Shown: in pieces, positions 14,103-28,069 of the stretch | How positions within the stretch are numbered: the first letter of the stretch is position 1 | Layout: the number at the start of each line of letters is the position of its first letter | Assembly (NCBI GenBank): GCA_963966185.1 | Contig: CAWZYM010000249.1 | Coordinates: 174,501-238,500, forward strand | Origin: Rhabditoides inermis | Lineage: Eukaryota > Nematoda > Chromadorea > Rhabditida > Rhabditidae | Direction of reading: 5' to 3' | Length of the DNA: 64,000 bases | Position numbers and translations under genes: made by a program | Notes under the pieces: generated by a model | Databases searched by the model: none | What the model saw: the letters and a program-made list of their open reading frames with translations, nothing else | Told to the model about the DNA's origin: nothing

Positions 14103-17100
14103 TACCTGTTGGTTGACGGGCTGGTCGAGTGCTTCCATGGGTACGACGAGGGATGCCCTGAGGGGATAGCTGGCCGACAGCCAACACTCTTGCACCTCAG
14201 AGTCCGCCCCCAGTGAGGACAGCACTAGAAACATTGATAACTTGTATATGGTGTTTGTATATTTTGTGCCTGGCGCATATGATTCTTTATTTCGTTTCAC
14301 GCACCATTGGTGATGTTGACTATCCTGGCGCCGCTGAGTCGGATAAGGTCATCCAGGGCGACCGTCTCCAGCTCCAGTCTCTTCAGCAACTCCGTCGACT
14401 GGTACACCAGGGGAGTGTCGAGAGTGGAGAGCTCCTGAAAGGATTGCGACTGTTCGTGAAACAAACACTTATATAAGCGAGAAGGAGGTAACGAGCACTA
14501 ACTTTGTAAGAGAGAGCACAGTCAATGAAACCATGAATACTGTAATGCAGTATACCTTTAGCGCATTTCTCGTGCGTGTGAGATGATAGCGCGCGCACAT
14601 ATCCGTCTCCGAGTTGCCGGTGGCAGAGGGAGCGGCTGAAAAGAGAAGATTACATAAATCCTTGCAAGCACACTGCAGCACCATTCGACTCACCCTCGTC
14701 GTCGCTGGTCTGCCAGAACCGGTCGTTCTCCAGACACGCCCTCTCGACGTCCGTCGAATCGACCAGAGCCCCGAGAGACTTGCGCCGCTCTTTTAGCTGC
14801 AAACAACAAGCGTAGAGAAAATAGAGAAACACTCCAATTTAACGATAGCAGTGCAGTGACATCTTATATAAAAGGTATGCGTGACTCTCACCTGTCGGAA
14901 TCTCCGCACGCTCTCTCCCCTCTCAACCGTCTCGAATCGTCGCTTGTCGACATAGGGTGAGACGTGCTGTCGCAGAGAGTCCACCCCGGAATCGTTCTCG
15001 GAACTGTAAACAAAGTGAATACACATGTTTTGTTGGATAGAAAATAATGTTCACTGAACCATTGAATACGAATGAAGGCAACAGGGTTATATATCATTGA
15101 TGAAACGTATGTAGTATGTACTTTATAGAGGCTCACTTGTGATCGAGTAGCACGTTGTCGTCGAGGTCGTCGCTGGCAGTCGACGCGCCGCCCACGAACA
15201 TCGAGCGACGGTGCGGACGAGACGACGTCACCGGCTGAAAATACACACACATTCCACCATCTTCAACTGAATTGCGTTGCACGATTTCACATGTTTCCAA
15301 ATTACCGTAGACGTGAAACGTAGTGTTGCAACACTGGACAGAAACTTTAAAAAAAGAAAGAAGTCTACCTTGAGCACGGTCTCCCACTGCTTGAGTGTGT
15401 CGTCGAGTGCGGACAGCTCGGGGTACTTCCCTGTCAGTCTCTGTGTGCGCGGCCGACAGTCGGCAAGCAGCTTGAGCAGCGCCCGCGCCTCCTCCCCTCC
15501 GTCCGAAGACGACGACGAGATCGACGTGCCGCCAGTAGACGTCGCCGTCGAGCCGAAGCTAGAATGTACAATGCACATCGGTCAGAATCAAAGAAAAAAA
15601 CTATCTGAAAGACTGAAAGCGTGAGCGTACCGCTTGTTAAAGGCGCGCATCGCCTCGGGGCTATTCGCAAGGTGTGTGATGGAGAGACTCTTCCTCTGAA
15701 GAGGCGGCAGACTGCGAGAGGGCGTGGGAGAGGAGGGAGACAGACACGTCGACCTGAAAGGAATGGTTAGAAAAGAGTGTGTTTGAGATAGAGAGAGCGA
15801 GAGAATGAGAGAGAATGAGAGAAATAGAGAGACGCACCGTCTGGGCAATGACGCCATGGCCTCGACGGAAGGGATGCTCTTGGATACATCGGAGAAGAGC
15901 GAGTCCATCATGGCAGTCGAGCTGCGCCACTGCTGCTGCTCCTTCGCTGCCAGCCTGGAATGAACAAGATATTGTACATCACGAAGAGAGATGACAATTA
16001 CCTGGCGGCAGCGTTCCTCTTTTTCTCTCTGAGGACGACACGCGGTCTCCTGCCTGCGCCCACACTCTCGCCTCCCTGGCTGGTGTTGCTCTCACTGCTG
16101 GCAGATGAGTGGTGCATGGAGGGAGAGTCGCCAGCCGCAGCCGCTGCCGGACGCACAGATGCCTTCGAAGCGAGCAGAGGACTACACATATAACATTATA
16201 TTGTCTTATTTCATCGAACAGTATTACCAATGACATAAATGAGAAGCACTCACATCCATGTGATGATCATCTGCAGTTTGATGCTGCCCATCTGGTTGAG
16301 GTCGATGGTGACTAGTTGAGACTGCGAGGAGAACAGTTCCGAGGGGTCGAACGAGCGCTCGTTGAGCGGCTTCGTCTTGAACAGACGCACCTCCGACACC
16401 TACAAACAGACATTGCACATGGCTCTCATAAACATTTGTACGATCTCAAGTAGCGATTCCTTTCGTGCGATCTCACCTTGACATCGACAGTGCTGTCCGT
16501 GGTACAGTCGAACATTGCGGTTACTTTGTCCCATTTCTGTTGTCGGTCCTGAAACATCGACGTTTGTAAAAGGAATGAAATGAATAGTGAGTCACTCACC
16601 TTATCCGTCTTTCCTCTCGACTTCCACTTGGTCGTCCCGTGTCGGATCTGCACCTCGAACACGTCACCGGGCGCGATCCGAGCGAAGCCGACGATAGCTG
16701 GAAGAAAAGGTGTGATTGTGACACAGATAAAGAACATGCAAAATTGAACATCAATGTGGTGAGCAAGAGCATTGCATGACAATTAACATACCCTTGATTT
16801 CGATCATGAGCCGTCCCATCATGCCCTGTAGTTCCATCTGGACAGATGGGTTGGCGGGTCGGCCCGTGATCGCGGCTCGCAGGTCGGTGATCGAAGAAGA
16901 GCGAGCTAGAAACAAAGGACCTCTCGCGTAATACCCTAGGACCTCTTGCGCAATGTATATATGGTTCAGAACTCGCAGCCCGACGCGAATCATAATACGG
17001 CCATGAGCCCTCGCAGACACATATACAAACAGGTATGCGGAACGGGATATTGGTTCGTGTTTTCGGCACTCATTGCAAATCGCCTGGATCAAAAGAATCA

Positions 17101-18173
17101 AAGAGTGCTCGGGGGGAGGGGGAGGGGATAACAGGTTGTCGGTGATGTTGCGAGAATTCAAGGTGAAAGTGGAATCAGCGACATCAGCACACTGGGAGAG
17201 GGGAGGGGAGGAAACGGGATGGAGGAGGGAATCAGTCATCCCGTTCCACTCGGGAGAGATACGACACAGTCGAGACAGAATGGATGCGTTTTGTGGAACG
17301 AAAAAAAATAGAGAACACCACGATTCATCGTCATACGAATGAGTCTATCAGATGTTCGATTCACATTCGCTTTCTTCACAGTAAAAGTAGGCGAAAAAGT
17401 GCGGTGAATTGAGGTCAGAACAAGTTGGAACAGGATGACGCCGCCTAATCGCGTACGTAGGGATGAGAAAGTGGAGTGGTCTCGCGCGTGCCTTTTCCCT
17501 CTCCTCTCTCTCTCTCCCTCTCTCTCCCTCTCCTCTCTCTCTCTCTCTCTCTCTTTCGCTCTCGGGCAGCTACAAGAAGGCGCCAAATCCGCCCTCACTC
17601 GGTGGGAAAACATCGTTTTCCGGTTTCGGCCGCGGGGGAAGAGTAGCCATAGCAAACAGTGGCCCTCTGCGAGAGAAAGAGAGAGAAAGAGAAAGAGAGG
17701 GGGAAGGGGGACGGCAAGAGGGTGACGAGTACACATGTCAGCAAACAGTTCTCTCTGATGATACGTGTCTCCAACACGAGAATGCCTAGATTTGCGTGTC
17801 GATAGAACACACTCGAATTAGAGCGCGAAACTGTGCGAAGAAATCGGTGAGACAGTGCGTGAGTGAATAAAAAGGAGAGGTAGACGGTAGACAGGGCGTT
17901 CCAAGGACAATGCGCAGAAATGGAAATACGACGGGGACATGTGGCGTATGCGTATCGGCATATGCATATAGGACTGCCGCCAACACTGTGGCATTCAGAA
18001 AACAGCAGCCAGCGGTCAGCAGCTACCTGAATGCAAACAGCGCCAGGGACATGCGAGAGAGAACGCGATCCGAAGAGAGGCAGACGGGGTATTGTATTCT
18101 TGAATAGAAAACGACTGTATAGAGGCAGGGAAGGGAGGCGCGAAAGAGACAGCCGAAGGGTGTGAATGGGTGT

Positions 18174-18225
<52 letters not shown>

Positions 18226-19021
18226 GGGGTTGGCTGGAGGGCTGGAAAGGGGCATACTCGCACATGTTGTCAAGTGTACACGCGCTCGAATGTAGAGATT
18301 GCCTGACCATTCACATGAGAGAGACGTGATTCAGTATTCAGAGATTCAGAGACTGTGTCTAGTCACGCAAAACGTGGGTGATGATGCTTTGATCATATTG
18401 ATAGCAAATACAAACATTCAGATGATGCTATTTTCAAAACGTAACCATATAGAACCGAGGTGAATGTATGGAAAAAGTAGTGGGACCGACCTTTAGTGTA
18501 TCCGCCGCTCCTGTACTTTTCGAGCATCTTCTGTAGTCGCTGTGTGTGCGATTCGTATAGCTGGGCGGACTCTTCGGCGAGTAGCAGCTCCTAGAAATGC
18601 GAATCAACACTCACACCTTAATCCAATCTGATGATGACCATGCTGATCAAGTTCTAGAGGTATTCAAAGTAGAAGTAAATGGGAATTAGAACAGTGAATT
18701 ATCTTAATCGTGTAGACTATTTTTCATTCACTAGAGGGAAAAGGAGGGATTTCGCGGTCGACAGTTTTTTTCATGCAATCAATCTGGCAACCTGTTCCCG
18801 CACCGAAGGCGAGAGGGGTGCAAGAAAAACGAAACCGCATTGTTGAAATAGAATGGGAGGTCGCCGCGCGTGGTTGGACTAATCACCTTTCGATTGCATT
18901 CAATCAAATGGGAACAGTGAACACGCGAGTGAAAGTGGCTGTTCTTGTTCTCCAGGATTCAACAATCGCTACACGCTACACGTCAACGAGTATACCCAGT
19001 GAGAGTAACTAATCATAGGAC

Positions 19022-19067
<46 letters not shown>

Positions 19068-20070
19068 ACATTCTGCAGCTCCCTCTTGCTCTGGCTGTCT
19101 GCTCCCTCCACCTCCTGTCTCAGACGTCGCACCTCACCCGCATAGTACACTATGTACGACCTGAAACACACATCTTATTCTTTCATGGTGAGTAGTAAGT
19201 TTCCAATATTAACGTATTAGAATGGGAGAACTAATAGTATAGTACACACTGTATAATCTAGTATTAATGATACATATAAAACTCTCGAATTTGACGTGAT
19301 GTTTTACGCGAACAATGAAAAAGAAACATGTTGAAAAGCAACAAAAATGTTTAAAACATAATGACCGGAAAAAACACCCCTTGTTTCTTAATGGATTGGC
19401 TAGGTTGCACGACTTGTACATTGTATCTACTGATTACTTATCCCACTGTCCACTCACCGGAAGCCCTTTGCGAGGGCATCGAATAGCTGGTCGACCCTGC
19501 CGTCGCCTCCAGACGGAGCCATCGACACACCGGAAGGACCGAGCTGCAAGACACACCATACACACTTAATGTACATACGATACAAATACGATAGAATAGA
19601 GTGCTGGAAATGTGTTTAGTTTTAGTAGAAGTGATACGATACTGTGGATGGAGAGTAAAATAGTAGAAAAGTGAGAAAGTGGAGAAGAAGTGCTTCATTC
19701 GGACAACACATCGAGCTGTACAATAAGGCAGACAACACATCTAGGACAGAAAAGTGGCTAGACTATGCGCGATCCAGAGATCAACTTTCATACAGAAAGA
19801 CGAAACGGAGAAGTTATGATACTTTGGAACGACTAGACAAACTGTAAAAAGAGGACAAACATGTTTACGATGTGCAAACATACATAATAATAGCTGTAGC
19901 TGAGGCCTTGAAAGCGCATTTCGCATCTAGAGTGTGTGGTGATGGTTAATGGCGACATTAAAAAAACATTTCAAAAAGAGACATTACATGCTTCTTCAAG
20001 CGGAAACAGGATTCGATTCGAGTAGGAATAGTGTAACAGTAGATTGGAATCGCGCCTTGGTGAGAAGAGA

Positions 20071-20101
<31 letters not shown>

Positions 20102-21272
20102 GCAGAAGTACACAAACACTTGGCATAATGTGTGCCCACTCTCTCACCTTTCCCTTCCCCCACACACAAACACCTCTCTCGCACTACGAAACACAATGAT
20201 ATTCTCATAGGCGGATATTGTGAGCAAACAATGGATAATATTGCGCGAATGCGTGCATTGTATAGAAAATGAGAGATCCGCTGCGGACCTGGGGTAAAGA
20301 AGGGCCGAGTAAACAATCATCTGTTCGAGCAGTAAATTCTAACCAGATTAGAAAAACACCGCGATACAATTGCTCGAGGTTACCATAGAGATGTCTTATC
20401 ACGAATGGAACGGCGCATTGAACAAGCACAAAACGGCAAAGGTTATTCGATGTGCATTTATCGAATGATTGCCGGCTGCTCGAACAGGCTTGATTCTTGA
20501 TTGCTATAAGAAGTACGGGCGCGTGTAGGTATTCACAGTTTATGATATTACAAAAGAAGCAATGCAATGAGATTCGGAGCGAGACAGTACGCGAAGAAAG
20601 GAGATGTAGAGAAAATGCAATGTGAGAGAGTGTGTGATATGGAGAGAGTCAGGGAAGACAGCCGTCGGCGAAACGAGATGCGAACAGGATCATTCTGCGG
20701 GCAAATGGCATCTCTTATGTGATAGTTTACAAGGCGACATCTCTGTGGAGTGTGATGTATAGATACAGAAAGCAGGAGAGAAAGAGGGAGGGGAGAGAGA
20801 GAGAGGAAAGAGAGTCAGTCGCAAACAGACAACATCCGAACAGGTAGAGTGAAATTAAGCAACATCTCTCATGAACACAGAATGGCTACAACATGAAATG
20901 ATTTTCGTGGGATAGTGGATGAAAATGAGCGAACGCGGCGAAAATATGCGAATGTCTCGAGAGTGCGAACCTGCCCCTCTCGAGTACCCGGGTGGACACT
21001 CGAAAGATTACCCTCTCTGTCCCAAACGCCACGATTTGCATATGCTTCCGATCGATAGAGAATCGCGAATCAAAACAAAAGCGGATATCACAAACCACTT
21101 GGCCTCAAAAAAGATGGGGAAAGTGAAAGAAGAGAGCACATGAGTGGCTGGCCGCCTCTCGAAACGTATTGTCAGGGGTATCGGCTCCCTATTGGGAGAG
21201 AAAAAAGAGATGAGAGGGAGAGGGGGATATGGAAAAGGTGTGGTCACATAGCGGTGTCGCGTTTCTCTCTCT

Positions 21273-21316
<44 letters not shown>

Positions 21317-24300
21317 TAATTATGTAGATCTTTGTTGGCGATTCGTGCTCGAAGGTCATACGATTTTTGCGAGATACATGGGAAATGGAAAACGAGACAG
21401 ACAGTCGCTACGATGACCTCACCGATTCCCATCTCAAAGCTATTCCCGCGAATTTATTTCGCATGAAAACCAGGACGATGAATGTAAATGCAACGACGTT
21501 CCCAGGATTGGATACCTAGGAGATTTTATAAGGTGGAACGATATGGAAAGAACGCTTCGACTGCGCTTGCATGGGAATCGGCTTGCAAGTTTCCACACGC
21601 GAGCTTCTTTGAAGCAGCGGAAGTATAATCGAAGTGACAGAGAGAAATCGAAAAAGCTATGAACGCAATAGGAGAAAGCGGAAAGGGCATCCCACCGCGC
21701 ACGGATCAGTTGCACAATTTACAGCCGTCCAGGAGTCCAGGTGTTCTCATTTGCTAATCACCTGTCATATCGATCGATAATCTGATCAGTCGATCAGCTG
21801 ACCGCGCATGTGAAGCATGCAAATGCTGTGGGATAGAGCGCACGAACACAAACAAACAGCGCTGATTCGAATAGATAATGCTATGCGAACAGAAGAAGAG
21901 AGAGAGAGAAAGCAAGCACATGCACACAAAGCAACCCCCGTTCGTTTTCCTCTTTTCCATGGCAAAGCTGATCCGAAAATTGGCGGGGCGACCGTAAAGG
22001 GTGACCCGCGCAGAGCCACCGGCACAGTCCCACGGATCAGACAATGAGGTGTCGTATACACTCGCGTCACCCACTTGTTTCCACGACGAGCCGCGGCGTG
22101 CCTCGCGCATCCCAGCCGGAGAGAGTGAGTCGCGCGCGCCGCGACACGCGCGCAAACACGCGCGATTATCGCGGTATTAGGTGCGAAGATGATTTTGAGT
22201 TTTACAAGACGCAGCAGCCGGAAGCGCGAAAGTGTGAGACCGGATCAGAGAGCGAGAGAGTGCGTGCGCGGATTGAGAGAGAAGACTCGAGGGTACGTTG
22301 TTGTGAGAGAGCGTGGAGTACTACGCTACGAGACAGGCACAGCGATGCTGACACATGAACACAGAAGGAAGGGGTGGATGGGTCTACCTGTGAGAGGCTG
22401 TTGGTGGAGGAGTAGTAGTGCTTCTCCTGCATTTGTCGCTGGAGGAACGCTCGCGCCGAGGCTGGCTCCATGGTCGCGAAGCGGCTGCAACATTCATGTC
22501 ATATTGAACTTACACATATACTGTCAGATACGAGGCAGCAATTACTATAGGTTTTGCGGTGCGCGATCAAGCGAACATATGAGGTCATACATTTCTCTCT
22601 TTCTCAGACAGAGCAATGTTCCAGGCGTTCTTCTGAGTGAGAGTTCGCAGAGCGTACACCGATTGACCTCCGTCCATTGACGCCTTTTTGCAGCGAGCCT
22701 TACATAGTCGGCGGATTTGCGCAGAGGCTAGTGGACTCCAAAATACCACACTAGACGCGTCTCACCGAGAGAATGAAGGTGGCTACGGTCTGATTCACAG
22801 AGTGCCCGCTCACCGTTCATATTCCATATCACCGCGAGACTGTCTTCCGAGGGTGGCATACTCTCCCGATGCCGGATCAGCCATACTGTGAAAGTAGGTG
22901 TTTCTAGAACTGGGGTGATCAGAAAGAGAGAGGAGGGGCTATCGTTGTACCTGGGCAGTGTGGCGGCAGAGTCGGCGGCCGTCCTGTATTGCCGAGGCAT
23001 GCTCGCGTATCCATTGGACTGATAACCTCCAGGCGTCCCCTCATAGGCACGCTCCGACTGCTGCTGCTCCATGTAGCTGAAAACAACAAGTGCAAAAGGG
23101 AATTTGGAGTAACGGGTTGTATTGTGGTTCGTGATGTTCCCTATACCCGACGAGTCGAGTTGACACTGTTCTCATCAGAAGCATCAAAACATGTACAAAA
23201 ACGTCACTTATAATGAAAGAGTGTCTACCATCTAGCTGCCTTGATGTGTCAGTGTCAGTTGCGGAATGGAAAAAGAGAAGGTAGTGAGAGTGGAAAGGGA
23301 GAATGTGCTAGTGATGCGTACCGTCGCGCTCCCCTGGGTGTCCGCGGCGTCGGCTGGGCGACGATCGGCGACGGCGGAGCCATCGGGTCGTCGTCTTCAG
23401 AAGGCGCGAGCTACAAAACTCCCAAAACTACTTGCAAACTTGATTGACAACAATAAAAATAAAACCAATCATATAGTTGAATAGCAAAAGCTGTGTGAAA
23501 CACCACAAACATAAAATCTGCACGATTACATACTTGCGAAAGAGGCTTGGTTTACTATACGACGTGAGTGATAGTCGGCCAGAGATGCAAGAGCCTGCGG
23601 GGTTGGAGTGGCGAAATAAACATGGGAGTGCTACACCCTAGGCGGGACCTCTGACTCAACTCCCGCAAAACTGCCAAGACGCGCTCTCAAAAGAAGAAGA
23701 AAATGAATCAACGTATCGCACTTTTTATTATTTCATAGTACTTGTGTACGTTCAGTTATATATAATACATAACGAAATTGAAAACGATATCTAGATGTTT
23801 GAGAATCTTATCTAAAACGGAAATGTTGACGCGGCCACTGTTTATAGGTGGGCGGTGGAGTGTGAACTCCGTGGTTATCTATCACATATCAGCTCACGCG
23901 CCAAAAAGTACGATGCGCCTATCGCCAATTTGGGGGTGATGAATCAGGTGAGTGAGTCACTGGCCGAGCCGTTCGCACGCTATCCTATCACAATCACTGT
24001 GAACGACGCGGTCTGCCATTCAAGGATACGACAGATCGTCAATGCATCGGTATGCGTTACTTTACCACACAAAAGAAGGCGCTGTCAGAATCGGCTCGCG
24101 TTTCGAAGGACTGTTTGTGCAATCACCTAGTGATTAGGAGATTAGCGAAAAACAAATGAGAAAAAAAATATGATGATAAGAGAGAAACAATACGTGAGCA
24201 TACGCATTGCCCAAAAATGAGTCGTCTTGATACTATTGGAATTGGAATCTGGAAACCATCTCAAATAGAGAGGTACATGAAGAGGTGCGTTAAGGACTGC

Positions 24301-24470
24301 ATAGGTTTGGAGAGAGAGCATGTGAAGAGGCGCGGGCAGAGGAGAGGAAGCGGTGAACACACACATCTAATGGCCCGAGACGATATCAAGTGATAGACAA
24401 ATACGGTATGTGCAGCCAGCCGGCCGGCACGCCACGGTTATCAAAGGCATGAGAGAGAGGAGGGGAGAAA

Positions 24471-24531
<61 letters not shown>

Positions 24532-26733
24532 CTCACCCAGGGCGCCGTTCCCCTGTAGCGTTGTTCGGGCGTTGAGGTGAGCACTGTATGTCGGCGTGCG
24601 AGACTCGCCATCTTTCGGCCGAATTTGGACACGGGATCCTACAATATGAACGTGTGGATCAATGTTCCAAAACGCGCATCCACGAATCGCCAAAAAAAGG
24701 TTATCGCGCGAACGCATCTCACGCCTTGACATGGTTGGACATGGTGTTTGTGGAATCCCTACTTCTGTGTGGAATACTAACTATGTTTCTGGACAGGCCA
24801 CAAATAGTACATTGACTCTATGTGGAATACAAACACACCTTTAGCTTTCTCGGCAGAGTGCTCGTCTGACTGGTTGGTTGTTGTTTTGGCAGCTGGTAGA
24901 ACTGTTTTCGAGGTCCGGAGACTTTCTGAAAAGTAGTGCCGCGTGAGAAACAAATGGCTGAAGCTGTACGCTTTTTTTTTCTTTGAAGTAGTAGTGAACG
25001 GGTCATTCCGAGTAGAAACGACTGACCTCTCTTCTTTGAAACGTGCCTGTGGCCGAGTTGTTCGGAGGCTTGCGCGCTTCCGGATCCGCCGATACTCGAT
25101 GCAACTCCTCGAGGGAGGGAGACTCAACTGAAAAAAAGAGAGTTTGTTTTTCAACATAACCATCAATTCTGCAGAGTTTATGGGAATCAGCACGACACTA
25201 TTAAAAAGCTATGACACGACACTTTTTAGAATAGCGAACGCTGTGATCTTGAAGAAGTTTGTGTCCACGAGCAAACGAGCATCGGAGAGACTCAAAAGGC
25301 AATAACGTGGCTGCGTGTCAGCTATAAACCCTGTGTGGACATATCAAATCACACACTCGATTCACTGAACCAATACGATGTATTGTTGGCATAGAGAGGG
25401 GGAACTCCGCCGGCACAAATAGCCAAATAATCCGCTGCGCAACGCGGCATTTGCATGCGAGAGGGGGTGTCATAAAGAGTGAGAGGGGTGAGAGAGCGCG
25501 GGAACGCAAGAGATCCGAGGCAGTGGAGGCAACGGTATCGATTGATCTCGCCGATCGTTATCTAGCGAGGAGGATCGAGGGGAGTGATATGTGGGTGGTC
25601 AGTGTGCGAAACTGTTAGTGTGATTGACGGTCGAATCGGCTGGTCGGCTGGCCTTGACGGGTGAAAACTTGTAGAGAACCAGCGCATTGATATCAATGTC
25701 TGCCCGGCTAACGACAATAAAACCGCGTACCGACAGAACCGCGACGGATCGCTCAAGTGGCCCGGAAACGCATCCATGCAAACGTATGGATGGCCATTAT
25801 CACCCTACTGGAGCGGTCTCACGGAAGAGTGGGCGAATACAATGCTCATACAAGGACATGAGAGGAGCGACCACAAACAGCGGTTGACGAGCATAACACC
25901 CATAAACGATGGGAACGAGGGCTTTGACCTTTAGGGTTGTTTGCCGAGCTGGTACGTTTCAGATAAGCATGATAGCGTTAGGTTGCAATTGCAATCAACT
26001 GATATACCACAGCCGGCGCCTAGCCAGTTTTTTGATTACGGTTTTTTTTGGCAATGGGACAAGAAAGGGCAAAGAAGAGATGGAAGGGATGTGATTTTGG
26101 CGCGCTGGCAAGGTGACATGGAGATGAGAGAAGAGAACGGTAGTTTGAAGGTGAGAGTGTGCCTTTGACAGATGACAGTCGTCGTCGGACGGGACACGCG
26201 ACGATTGGTCCTTGACCAATGCAAGAGGACGAGACTCGCTCACCCCTCCTCATCTTGTCGGCGTATGCGCGGGCGTCGTAGCTGATCGATCGGGTGGACG
26301 AGGTGGAGGCGTGGCGCTGCAGCGGAGATGGCGGCGGCGAGTACTACAGATAACTCTCTTCCTCTCCCCTCTCTCTCTCCCTCTCTCTCGTTCACTCACC
26401 ACCTCCGGCGCTATCCACTCGATGCGACTCGAGACGCCGGTGTCGAGGTTGCCGCAACTGAACCAAAAATGTTGAAGAAATTACATATATGATAAATGCA
26501 ATGGGTTTCTCATTCTAACACTCACTACGTCCTGCGCAGCGGCATGGTTGACACTGAGAATGAGTTTGGAATCAGAACGAGGATTGGGTTAGGGAACGTG
26601 AAACCCGGATAGACCAGGATAACGATGGGGGATTGTGAGTATATCGAATTGGCGGACACTGGTCAGAGTGACAGTACTGTCCGGATAGCCAGTGCGCACT
26701 CAGCCATCTATAACCTCGACAGTCAATTAACGC

Positions 26734-26774
<41 letters not shown>

Positions 26775-28038
26775 TATTCCCATAATCACGAGTGACCGCG
26801 AATCGTGATTGTACACGGCGTCATAGAGTTATAGTTATACTGAGATTACAGTACGTAACCGAAAATTTGCATACGACAATAACAATGTGAGAGTGAGTGG
26901 GGCACAAAAATCGAGAGGGTCTCTATCGCAAACCGAGACGGCAATTTTCGGATTGTCTCCATTCGCAGTGTGTTTTCGCTTTCTACCACACACTTTCCGC
27001 ACAATGGAATATGGTACGAGACGTGATACCTGGATCCGAGCCGCCGACTGCCCCATCGGTCGCGCATCTCTCGAAGAGGGAAAGGCGGAGAGGGAAAACC
27101 CTTGACACAGTAACTCACGCACGCGTAGAAAAGCACTTATCACGTCGCGATGCAATGAGAGATAGATCAGTCGATCGGGCGTGGATTTGCAATATCAACA
27201 ACGCGGGCGACGTCACTGGATGGTGTGTGTGGTAGTGTTTGATCAAGCAGAGCGGATATCGGACGCAGTGAAATAGCATCGCCACAACACTGTTCCGTGT
27301 TGAGAAACACCAATAAGCATATGACGGAGTGGAAATGATAGTTATGTTCGTAGAGCGGCGGAGCAACGCGGAAGCTACGCCGAGCAAGTGGCACTGTAAT
27401 GCTCGGGGGAAAGTGATAGGGATATCGAGAGTGGACACACTCCGCCAAGTGCAAAAGAAGGGGAGAGCGGGTGCGAAAGAAAAGTGTCTCCAGGCTGTCT
27501 CACTCGAGAGTGCTCGCAGATACCAGCCCTCAAGCGACGAAAACCATCACTCCCTCACCACCTCTTATCCACGCTGCGTCTCTTCAATCGCACACTCTCG
27601 CGCGTTGTCGCACGCCTGCGCTCTCGTCAATCGCGCACTCTCTCGCCCTGTCTCGCAGTCTGTGAGTCTGCGATCTGGCGGCTATCGTCTCCGGTTCTGG
27701 AGAGTTGATTTCGATCAGGAGGCGAGACTCGGGATGAATCGCGTGAGAGAGAGAGAATGGTGTTCCACTTGAGATGATACAAAATGAGAGGAGAGTGGAA
27801 TACTGGTAGTGGCCGAGAAGTATTTCGAGAAGTGCGTTGACAACGTGTTACAGCTCACCTGTTGCTCAACCTCCTGGCCGCCTCACTGAGGTCGGATGTT
27901 TTCGGGGTGGTTTCCGAGAAGACGGAGTCGTTGTCGAATGCATCACAGGAAGCAGTACACGACGCCTTGTACGCAGAGTCGAACGAGGAGGAACGCGTGC
28001 TGGGGAGAGGGTGTAGAGATTCAAGGAGAAAACACAAA

Positions 28039-28069
<31 letters not shown>

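Noticed and set aside
26520..26560. Direct splice from the exon ending at 27859 into the acceptor at about 26556
   Set aside because: It would read [10 protein letters not shown] and then leave the frame of the following exons; joining to 26457 keeps the frame.
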